The notes under the pieces are model-generated. The model ran no database searches. It worked only from the letters and a program-made list of their open reading frames with translations, and was not told where the DNA came from. The translations under genes and the position numbers were made by a program. A stretch of 64,000 bases of DNA from Amorphophallus konjac (lineage: Eukaryota; Streptophyta; Magnoliopsida; Alismatales; Araceae): the NCBI GenBank assembly GCA_022559845.1, contig CM040125.1, positions 322,345,829 through 322,409,828 of the forward strand. Reading direction: 5' to 3'. Below, one piece after another: positions 54,515 to 63,542 of the stretch; the first letter of the stretch is position 1, and every line of letters begins with the position of its first letter.

Positions 54515-54985
54515 CCCTGTTGGGGATCGGGTTCCTCCTGTTGATTCAGGAGAAGGGAGATCTGATCTCCGGGTTGCAAGTGATAGGTTGTCACTTGTGG
54601 GTTTCCTCTGGTTAGAGGAAGGGAGGCTAGCCCTCCGGTTCTGGGTTTATGGTTGCAAGTCCAGGTGTCCCTCCGGTTGGGAGGAAGAGAGGTCTTCGAC
54701 CTCTGGTTTGCTGGTGACTGAAGTCACCGGTTGGTTCCCTCCTGGTCTGGAGGAAGAGAGACTTCGGTCTCTGGTTTCCAAGTGGCTGAAAGTCACTTGG
54801 GGTGTCCCTCCGGTTGGGAGGAAGAGGGGAGCGTGTTCCCCTGGTCAAGCTGTTTGGCAGCATTTGTTGCAGACTGAGTCTGCGGTTTCTAGCGTGAGCT
54901 AGTGGAATCCTCACTCCGGTTGGGAGTGAGGGGTGGATGTAGGTCTGGAGGACCGACCAACCTTAAAATCTTTGAGCAGTGGTTT
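54515..54985 (+). other. R/U5 hairpin series and terminal module (element F)
   Basis: At least twelve perfect or near-perfect stems follow one another: CTCCTG/CAGGAG (54535), GGAGAT/ATCTCC (54556), CAAGTG/CACTTG (54577), AGAGGTC/GACCTCT (about 54688), GGTGAC/GTCACC (about 54712), AGAGAC-TTCG-GTCTCT (54757), CCAAGTG/CACTTGG (54778), GGGGA/TCCCC, GCAGAC/GTCTGC, CTAGC/GCTAG, CCTCACTC/GAGTGAGG and GGTC/GACC. Almost the whole stretch can pair locally. Confidence 0.65.
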
Positions 54986-55315
54986 GCTTGTAGTGTGTTC
55001 TTCCATATCTCCTACCACCCTTCACAGATTGTCTTGAGATTTCCTATTCTCATTTGTGCTGCTTCCGCTAGTTGGTCATTTGGGGGCCAGTTACATATTT
55101 GCTCTTTTGTTTAAAAGGATTTTCAACTGGTTCATCAGATTGCTTGATTTGCTTCCGCTAGATGTTTGGATAGGCACGCTCCAAGTGTTTGTATTTGAGT
55201 TGAATCAAATTGGTTCTATTCTGTGTCTATCTCTAGCATCCAAGTTTTATTTAGCCATTATACATAGAAGGATACATTCACCCCCCTCTGTATCCGGGCC
55301 TAGCACCCTAACAGT

Positions 55316-55327
55316 TGGTATCAGAGC
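55316..55327 (+). other. Primer-binding site of element F
   Basis: TGGTATCAGAGC, a perfect initiator tRNA-Met complement, starts 3 bp after the LTR end. Confidence 0.95.
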
Positions 55328-55442
55328 GGGTGTCTGCATACAAGGTCCAGCGACCTGCAGATCGATCTTGCAGTCTTAGGTGCTTATTTGCTTTAGTGTA
55401 TCAATATTCTTGTTGCATTGAATCTATCTGCTATCTGTTTCA

Positions 55443-57866
55443 ATGGCTTGTCCACCCGTCTTCAGTGGTTCTGATTTCAACCAGTGGCACAGTGCTTTAC
55501 GTGCTTATGTTAAATCTGTTGATCCAGACCTGTGGAAAGTAATTTCACATGGTCCTCATGAATTACCAAAGAAAAAGTCCAAATGGACTGACAGTCACGA
55601 ATCAATGTATGAGGAGAATCAGACAGCTATAAATCTGATGAAAGCAGCCACTGACAAAGCCTTTCACTCATGTTTCCTTGATTGCAGATCTGCAAGGGAT
55701 ATGTTGGAAATGATGAAGAGAGCCGGGAAAGGAAATCAAACAAGCTGCATGATGGCCAACAGAAGCGATCAAGGCAGCAATCAAACTGAAGAAGATGATG
55801 ATGATGAGGTAAATATCTTCAAGAATTTCTCTCTAGAAGATTGGGAGAATGCTTATGCTGAATTACTTGAATCTCATGAGCTGTTAAGAAAACAGTATAA
55901 GAAATTGAAGAAGGGTACTGGTTTAGATAGTTCAAGCGTTCCTTGTAGAAATTGTGTTGAATTGAAAAATATTCATGATGCTTGTATGTCTGACTTTCAA
56001 ATACTGAAGAAACAAGTTTCATTATTGAAAACTGAAAATCAAGAACATATAAATGTGATATCTGAACTCAAAGAAAAATTGAACTCAGATAATGATAATC
56101 AGACTGTTGTTAACTATCATGACCAGTATGAAAAATTGCTGAAAAACTTTAAAAGTGTAAACTCAGATTTAAACAAGCTGAGATCCGAAAATGATTCCCT
56201 GAGAACATCTGCTAATAAAAATGATAACAAATTTGAGAAACTCAAGCAGGAGAAAAACTTGCTTGCTGAAAAACTGGAAGCCATCAAATCTGTGAATGTG
56301 GAATTACAGAAAAACATTGAAAAGAAGGAAAAAGATTTGAAGGAATTCAAGGCTGAAAGAAAACTTGAAATTAACTCAGAAGATCAGACTCTAATAAATG
56401 AGTTAATTCAGAATGACAAGCTTAAGGAAGAAAATGAAAAATTAAAAATGTTGAATTCCTCTATGTCAGAGAGACTTCTAGCTTCGGAAAGAGGAAAAAG
56501 TATTTGTGTTGAAGATTCTAATAAACTGAGCAATCTGGAACAGGAAATTGAAAAATACAAAACTGCTAACAATGTGTTAACTGAATGTGTGAATTGCAGT
56601 GAACAAGAGATTGCCAGTTATGAGTTACATATTTCCACTTTGGAAGATGAAATTCAGGATTTGAAAGTCTCTTTGTCAAAATTTGTTGATGGGCAAGAAA
56701 ACCTAGACAAGCTGCTAGGTGTAAAAGTCAATGTCAAAAGGGAAGGGTTGGGCTACAATAATCTAAATAAAAAAGCTTTGCAGAATAAAGTAATGACATC
56801 CTTTGTAAATGCCTCAAACGTAGCCACAACATCAAAAGACAAACAGCCCATTGTTCAGAAAATACTGGGAACAAAGATTAATTTTAAGAAAGAAGGATTG
56901 GGTTACAGTCCAGTCATGAGGAAGGCTGATGGAGCCAACCTGAAAACTATCTTTGTTAAATCCTCTGAACAGGAGAAGCCTTCTACTTCATCTCCAACTC
57001 AGTACAAGGCTAAGAAAATAGGAAAACAGGATAAAAATCAGAAAAGGACTGTAAATCAGAAAATAAATGAAAAGGGTTCATCAGTGCATATTGATCATAG
57101 TCCTCATACACATTCACAAGCATCCAAAAAGAAAATGATCTGTCATTACTGTCATAAATTTGGACATCTGATGCATGAATGTAGACTGATGGAAAAGGAT
57201 GATCTGAGTGCTAGAAAATATCATGATAAAAATCTTTCATCTCAGAAAAGGAAAATTGAGTGTTTTCATTGTGGTAAACTAGGACACAAAATTTCACAAT
57301 GCTGGTTTGTTAGTGATAAGAATAAATTTCATGCAAACTATCATGCTCTTAACAAGAACAAGTATGTTCCAATGAACCAGCATATGACATGCTTTAATTG
57401 TAGAAAATTGGGTCATAAGAGATTTGAATGCTGGCTGAATGCTGGTAAGAAAAGTTCTAATTCATGCTTTCACTGTGGCAAGATGGGCCACATTGCAGCC
57501 CACTGTTGGCATGCTCAGGGTAGACAATTCAATTCTAAAACTGTTAAACTCCCTGCAAATGGAAATATTTTTGGAAGTAATGTTTTTAGAGGCAAGCACA
57601 ATGAGTGCTTCAACTGTGGGAAGCCAGGTCACAGGGCTGCAACCTGTTGGCTGGCAGGATATCAAAACCAAACTGGTTTTGGCAAACAGAATTTTTATTC
57701 TGTTAACAAGAAATCTCATGCTTATGCATATAGAATTCATGCTAACAAGAATCTGCATAAATCAGATCTGAAAACTGCTCCTAGAAATGTGCTGAGAAAA
57801 CCTGCTAGGAGTAATACTGTTTTGTCAGGACCCAAGACTTCTTGGGTACCTGTTTGTACAAAATAA
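55443..57866 (+). CDS. gag: Element F Gag: intact gag-only protein with five CCHC knuckles
   Basis: It encodes 807 residues. The ATG at 55443 is the first after the primer site in this frame and aligns with the E start. Residues 1-90 are a copia Gag N-terminus (MACPPVFSGSDFNQW, LWKVISHGPHELP). At about residue 82 DCRSARDMLEMM passes straight to SCMMANRSDQGS, skipping the capsid half found in element A. Then come an acidic tract (about 118-140), long coiled coils (about 140-415), and two copies of an LG-K-N-EGLGY motif (about 425 and 477). CCHC knuckles start at residues 567, 607, 650, 675 and 722. It ends GPKTSWVPVCTK and TAA. Likely role: binding and packaging RNA in particles made with, or supplied by, a partner element. 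Whether it still forms a capsid is open. Confidence 0.92.
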   Translation: MACPPVFSGSDFNQWHSALRAYVKSVDPDLWKVISHGPHELPKKKSKWTDSHESMYEENQTAINLMKAATDKAFHSCFLDCRSARDMLEMMKRAGKGNQTSCMMANRSDQGSNQTEEDDDDEVNIFKNFSLEDWENAYAELLESHELLRKQYKKLKKGTGLDSSSVPCRNCVELKNIHDACMSDFQILKKQVSLLKTENQEHINVISELKEKLNSDNDNQTVVNYHDQYEKLLKNFKSVNSDLNKLRSENDSLRTSANKNDNKFEKLKQEKNLLAEKLEAIKSVNVELQKNIEKKEKDLKEFKAERKLEINSEDQTLINELIQNDKLKEENEKLKMLNSSMSERLLASERGKSICVEDSNKLSNLEQEIEKYKTANNVLTECVNCSEQEIASYELHISTLEDEIQDLKVSLSKFVDGQENLDKLLGVKVNVKREGLGYNNLNKKALQNKVMTSFVNASNVATTSKDKQPIVQKILGTKINFKKEGLGYSPVMRKADGANLKTIFVKSSEQEKPSTSSPTQYKAKKIGKQDKNQKRTVNQKINEKGSSVHIDHSPHTHSQASKKKMICHYCHKFGHLMHECRLMEKDDLSARKYHDKNLSSQKRKIECFHCGKLGHKISQCWFVSDKNKFHANYHALNKNKYVPMNQHMTCFNCRKLGHKRFECWLNAGKKSSNSCFHCGKMGHIAAHCWHAQGRQFNSKTVKLPANGNIFGSNVFRGKHNECFNCGKPGHRAATCWLAGYQNQTGFGKQNFYSVNKKSHAYAYRIHANKNLHKSDLKTAPRNVLRKPARSNTVLSGPKTSWVPVCTK

Positions 57867-57881
57867 CATTGCTATGCAGGT

Positions 57882-57924
57882 GTGCCTTGGGACTGAAATA
57901 AAAAGGGGTAATGATCTAAGGCAC
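57882..57924 (+). other. Post-gag helix with AATAAA loop (element F)
   Basis: GTGCCTTGG (57882-57890) pairs with CTAAGGCAC (57916-57924), including one G-T pair where E has G-C. AATAAA is at 57897-57902. Confidence 0.7.
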
Positions 57925-58167
57925 TCAAGAAGAAAACCCCATACTGAACTTTTCAGGTAAACTTCCTGCTCTTCTTGTTTTTAGTTTTAATGCATAGCAA
58001 GTTAAATCTATTTTTACATAATCATTCTTCATCTGCATTGTCTGAAATGATGCCTCTGAACTCTACTCATCTGAAGTGCATATATGTGATTTGCATGTAG
58101 AGTACATTCATTGAAAACCTGAATTGCATATAGGACTGTTGGTTTCACCTTGATATTCATGACCTCT

Positions 58168-58271
58168 ATGGTATATCAAATGGTAAGCTACCAAAAGGTA
58201 GGGAAATTTGTCCGGAGGTCCTTACTATGTGAGAGCTGGTCTTTTAGACCAAGTGCTCCGTCTAGTACCAT
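58168..58271 (+). other. Candidate three-way-junction RNA (element F)
   Basis: ATGGTA (58168) pairs with TACCAT (58266-58271), extendable by three pairs. Inside are TGGTA-AGC-TACCA and CGGAG/CTCCG enclosing TGGTC-TTTTA-GACCA. Confidence 0.68.
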
Positions 58272-59014
58272 GGGTCATTTTGCTTGACAGGGCAGTCTGA
58301 ATGTGCATGAATCATTTGGTATCATATGTTCAGTTTTCAGTGCAAACATTGCATATTTTCAGGGGGAGTTAGTTGCATATCCTTGCATAGCAATTCAATG
58401 TCGAGTCTTTGCATGTCCTTGCATACATATAGTGCATTGCATTTCCTTACATTGAAAATGCCAAAAAGGGAGTTTGAATGCATATTGTGAGGGGGAGTCA
58501 TTGCATTGCATATAGGTTGTCAAATGCATACATGGGTCAGAACTCATTGCATATCTTCTCTTACTGATTTTGTTGACAAACCTTAATCATATTCTGAAAA
58601 CTTTGAGCTTCACAATCTCTCTTAACAATTGGTATTTCTACTATCAATTTGGTATCATTTGGCTTCAGAATTCTATGAGTCTTTCATGAAGATTTCAATG
58701 GGCTATCTCGATCATAAATCTGAAAACTCTTGAACTAGAAATCTTCTATTATACGTTTTTATGAATGACTGAAATAACTCATGTGGTTTAAGTTTAATGT
58801 ATTCAATGAGTTTGGCTTTAAAATCCCTTAAAAATATCTGAAGCATGTTTAATAAACCTTAACCATCTGTTTCATGCTATGTCTTGTAAAATCTTCTGAA
58901 ATCTGCACTTTTGAATATATGACTTCAACTGATTAAGTACATGAAACTATTATTGATTTGAAGCAAATGAATTTTTCTGAAATGTCTAAAGGGTAATATC
59001 TGTCAGAGTAATGA

Positions 59015-59280
59015 CATTGGTCACTGAGAAACACATGTCCGAAGGACTGTGTCATGAGGTGCCTTAGTTAACTCTGATTAAGAATTCATTGAAATTCAGG
59101 CAGAGCAATGGCATGCACACTGAGAAATACAACTCACTCATCAAGAAATGATTTGGAGTGTGTCATGATGTGTAAATGCTATCTCTGTTCATATATAGCA
59201 TGACAGTTAGTCACACTAAGTGCTTAGGGACATTGGCCTCTGATCAAGGTATATCCTCTAGTTACAAGGTGTGAACTGAA
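59015..59280 (+). other. Three hairpin units shared with A and E (element F)
   Basis: CACTGAGAAA at 59022 with ACACA(T)GTCC-GAA-GGACTGTGT, a second CACTGAGAAA unit with ATCA/TGAT and ACTC/GAGT (about 59115-59173), then GGCCTCTGATCAAGGT at 59235-59250. Confidence 0.6.
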
Positions 59281-60444
59281 CTAGAGTGCTCGTAAAATTT
59301 GTAGCATGGAAAATTGTTGAACAAATTGAAATATCTGAATATTGATGCTAAAATCAAATTGCTACAACCCTAGATAAAATCATATGACTTCATAATTATT
59401 TGACTTCAATATTGGTGCATGTAATTCTGAAAGAAGTCAATAGATTTGATTGTGTAAGAGAAAGGGAGATTAATCAAGATAAATATGAGGGCTTGGTTCA
59501 TCTTTATTAAAACATGGTTTTAGATATCAATACAGAATTTTATTGATAAACTCTGCATACATCATGTTTAAACCATGCTGTTCAAAAGGCTCATTCATAA
59601 GTCCCTATAATGGAAGACCTTGAAAAATTATGTTTTGGATTTATGAGATTGATATCTCCTTGAAAATCTTTCTGCTCACTTTCCTTAGATCATTGACCTG
59701 AACTTCTCCTTGTCTGCCCCTGTGGTCTCCTTCTCATCTATCTCATAAGATTCCACTTATTGAGGGGGAGCTTCCATGTCATGCATCACTTGCATATCAA
59801 GTGGCATCTATTCAGGGGGAGCATTCCTTGTCATACAGAATTATGTTCATATCATTTGTGACCTTGCATTCAAATCCCTCATGATCAGATTTATGCATGA
59901 TCAACAAAAACTGTATAGTCAACTCCTTTCTTATCAGTTGACTGATTCCATCTGCATTTTTATGACCATACAAATGTGAGGTGCCACTCCCATTATTACC
60001 TTGTTCACTTGCAGCCTTCTGAACCTCAGAATCTTTATGATGGTGGATTTCAGATTGATTCCTGAGATGTATTTCTCTCTACACTGTTGGAATCTTCCAT
60101 CGTGCTCTGCAATAAGTTTTGATTCTGTGGTATCTTCACCAGAATTCAGATTCTTTGTAATGGCTGATCTCAGATTAATTTATTGGATAACTAGAGTCCA
60201 TTCATGTGCCTCAGGGGGAGTTATGGTTTATTTTCATCTAAGGGGAGAATAGTCAATCATGCATATTGATAGGGGGAGAACTGTTTCATGGTCATAAGGG
60301 AGATCTTCATTTTAAAGAACCTTGACTCATTCTCTGCATTGTTGTGCTGCATTTGACTATCAAACCATTTTCCTTCTTTTTGATTATGTCAAAGGGGGAT
60401 AATAGTTTGATGAGTCAGTGTGACTCATTCATGTTGCCATCATC

Positions 60445-60458
60445 AAAAAGGGGGAGAT
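60445..60458 (+). other. Polypurine tract of element F
   Basis: AAAAAGGGGGAGAT directly precedes the LTR start TGTTGTGCCC at 60459. Confidence 0.93.
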
Positions 60459-63400
60459 TGTTGTGCCCTTTGTACTTCGTTGATGATGTGATGTTTTAAT
60501 GATAGCAACATGAATGAGTCACCACATTGTCTTGAATATGTCTGACCTTTTCTGTGGGAGATTGCATAAGTGTGCCATTTCTGAATTGTGAAGAACGCAT
60601 GTGTATGCTTGAGTCATGCTGTGATATATTGGCTTGTGCTTGATTTCTGTTCTTGATTTCTGTTCTGTGCATTGCTTCTCTGCTGATATGTTCATACATT
60701 GTCTTAGGCTAAGTCTATACAGACTTTAGCGTCTCGTTTAGCATCTAAGGCAAAGTCTACACATTAGCTAAGTGTGTACATCGCTTACATTTCTTGAGAT
60801 CAAGTCCATACATCGTGAAAGTCTATACACTCCTCTTGGCCTTAGCATCTGTTTTGAAGTCCATACATTGGTCTTCAGTTCAAGTCTGTACAGTGTCAAG
60901 TCTGCACATTGGGCTTTCACGTGAAGTCTACACATCGGTCTCTACTTTGAAGTCTATACATTGGCTAAGGGTCTTCAAGTCCATACACAGTCGTCTGATG
61001 CATATTGATTAACAGGAAATCTGCTATGAGGTAGTACATTGTATGTCTGTACTGTTTCTGTCATACTTCATGTTGTTTGTGTTTTCAACACGCCGTGTCG
61101 TCCCTTCGTACCTCGTGTTGTTTTAAGTGTCTGTTGTTGATTGTCTTCGTGCTGTTTACTGAAGCAGCTCGAATTATTCTAATATACTTCGAGTCATTTT
61201 TCCTGTGAACCTCGTGTCATTTTCTTCAGTATCTAGTTGCTCATCTCATGTCATCCTCTTTAAGTTTGCTCTTGTATTTTCGAGTCACTTACTGTAGTTA
61301 CTCGAATCATCTTCCTGCCTTCACTGTTTAATCGCGTGTCGTTGTAGCTGTTCATGTCTTCTGTCTTCGTGTTGATTTTACTTCGTGCACTCTTCTCTAA
61401 GTTCAAGCCCGTGTCTGTGCTGTCTCCATGTCGTCCTTAGTTCGAGTCGGTTCTTTGTTATTTCCGTCTTCGTGTTGTTCTTCCTAGACCTCGTGTCTTT
61501 CTTGTGTTGAAACCACACTTCGTGTTGGTTTCTATTTTTCATCTTCGTGTTGTGGTCAGCTCGTGTCGTTCTCTTTGCTATTTGTTATGTTGAGTTGCTT
61601 TTTACTTCGTGTCGTTTTCTCTGTAGTGTTAAGCGTTATTAGTATGTATCTCGTGTCGGTCTCTTCGTAGTGTTTATTTTGTTACAGTGACACTTCGTGT
61701 CGTTCTCGTTTTACCTCGTGCTGTTTTCATCTGACCTCGTGTCATGCTCTCCTTATCTCGTACTGTAGTAATCTTGTCTTCTCGTGTCATTTACTGTAGC
61801 TACTCGAGTCATATTCCTGCTTTCTTTGTTTTATCACGTGTCGTTTCACCTAATGTCGTTCTCTCTGCTGTTTATTATGTCGTGTTGTTTCTTTGTATTC
61901 GTGTCTTCGTGTTATTCTTGTGTTTATGACCTAGTGTCGTTCTCTGTGTAGTACTTGTTTTGTCACCTTTGAACCTCGTGTCGTTCTATGTGTAGTGTTT
62001 GTTTTGTCACCACTGTATTTCGTGTCGTCCTCAGTGCAGTGCACCTCTTGTTGTTTCTATACACCTCGTGCAGTTTTAGGTTCTGATGCCCTGAGTTTTA
62101 ATCGTGTTAATTCCTTGCAGGAGAAGAAGAGGGTGGTCCGAGGAAATATTCCCGAGTGACTGGCAGCACGTGATCCGAGGCTGAAATGAAGCCTGCTGAG
62201 AGACTGCCACGTGGTCCGAATACTTAGGGCTGGAAATGTGGAGGTCACACGTCGGGGGTGATGCTGTTGCTGCTACTATATATATGGGTCTTCATCCTCT
62301 GAAAAAATTATCGAAGAAAAAGCCTTGAGAGTAGAAAGCCCTTGGATCCAGAAGAAAAGAAGAGAGTAGAGAAGAGAGTGAGAGTGAGAGCAGAAGAAGA
62401 AAAAGAGAGAGAGATAGTGCCAGTGAGAAGAGAAGAAGAAGAAAAAGAAGAGTGGTAGAGTGAGAGAAGCTGCAGAAGTAAAAAGAGAAAGAGAGAGAGC
62501 TCGCGAGTGAGAGAAGGAAGCAGACAAGAAAAGGAAGAGAAAGAAGAAGAGAGAACGAGAGATGGGAAGCTTCATCTGAATACTTGTTCCTACTGGACCG
62601 TGGATCAGATCCAGGCCAGTCAGCTCCATTGAGAGCCACATTTGTGTTTTCATCTTTTACAGCTTTCTGATTGCTGTGTTATTTTCATTTATTGTTTTTC
62701 CTTTGTCTTTCTGATTATCTTTGGTCTTCCGATTGCCCTGTTGGGGATCGGGTTCCTCCTGTTGATTCAGGAGAAGGGAGATCTGATCTCCGGGTTGCAA
62801 GTGATAGGTTGTCACTTGTGGGTTTTCCTCTGGTTAGAGGAAGGGAGGCTAGCCCTCCGGTTCTGGGCTTGTGGTTGCAAGTCCAGGTGTCCCTCCGGTT
62901 GGGAGGAAGAGAGGTCTTCGACCTCTGGTTTGCTGGTGACTGAAAGTCACCGGTTGGTTCCCTCCTGGTCTGGAGGAAGAGAGACTTCGGTCTCTGGTTT
63001 CCAAGTGGCTGAAAGTCACTTGGGGTGTCCCTCCGGTTGGGAGGAAGAGGGGAGCGTGTTCCCCTGGTCAAGCTGTTTGGCAGCATTTGTTGCAGACTGA
63101 GTCTGCGGTTTCTAGCGTGAGCTAGTGGAATCCTCATTCCGGTTGGGAGTGAGGGGTGGATGTAGGTCTGGAGGACCGAACCACCTTAAAATCTTTGAGC
63201 AGTGGTTTGCTTGTAGTGTGTTCTTCCATATCTCCTACCACCCTTCACAGATTGTCCTGAGATTTCCTATTCTCATTTGTGCTGCTTCCGCTAGTTGGTC
63301 ATTTGGGGGCCAGTTACATATTTGCTCTTTTGTTTAAAAGGATTTTCAACTGGTTCATCAGATTGCTTGATTTGCTTCTGCTAGATGCTTGGATAGGCAC

Positions 63401-63537
63401 GCTCCAAGTGTTTGTATTTGAGTTGAATCAAATTGGTTCTATTCTGTGTCTATCTCTAGCATCCAAGTTTTATTTGGCCATTATACATAGAAGGATACAT
63501 TCACCCCCCCTCTATATCCAGGCCTAGCACCCTAACA
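60459..63537 (+). repeat. 3' LTR of element F (3079 bp)
   Basis: It is nearly identical to 52238-55313, with a small number of substitutions and single-base indels scattered along 3 kb. It is followed by the CGACG duplication at 63538-63542. Confidence 0.95.
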
Positions 63538-63542
63538 CGACG

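Larger units (their letters stand above)
52238..55313 (+). repeat. 5' LTR of element F (3076 bp)
   Basis: TGTTGCGCCCC...CCCTAACA. Two arrays (AAGTCTRTACA at 52486-52770 and CTCGTGTCGTT at 52866-53860), two G-boxes, a TATA box and a hairpin-rich U5. The 5' two-thirds is unlike the E LTR; the last 800 bp is very similar to it. Confidence 0.93.
57867..60444 (+). other. 3' non-coding tract of element F
   Basis: No pol or other gene. It holds the post-gag helix, the three-way-junction candidate, the hairpin units and at least six GGGGGAG copies (58362, 58490, 59763, 59816, 60212, 60271). It is collinear with element E except in its last 600 bp. Confidence 0.75.
52238..63537 (+). mobile_element. 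Element F: complete gag-only Sirevirus-like element (11.3 kb)
   Basis: Two 3.08-kb LTRs, nearly identical, flank a primer site, an intact gag, a 2.6-kb non-coding tract and a polypurine tract. A perfect 5-bp duplication CGACG bounds it. There is no pol, so its movement needs reverse transcriptase and integrase from a partner. It is the youngest element here by its position inside E's LTR. Confidence 0.95.
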
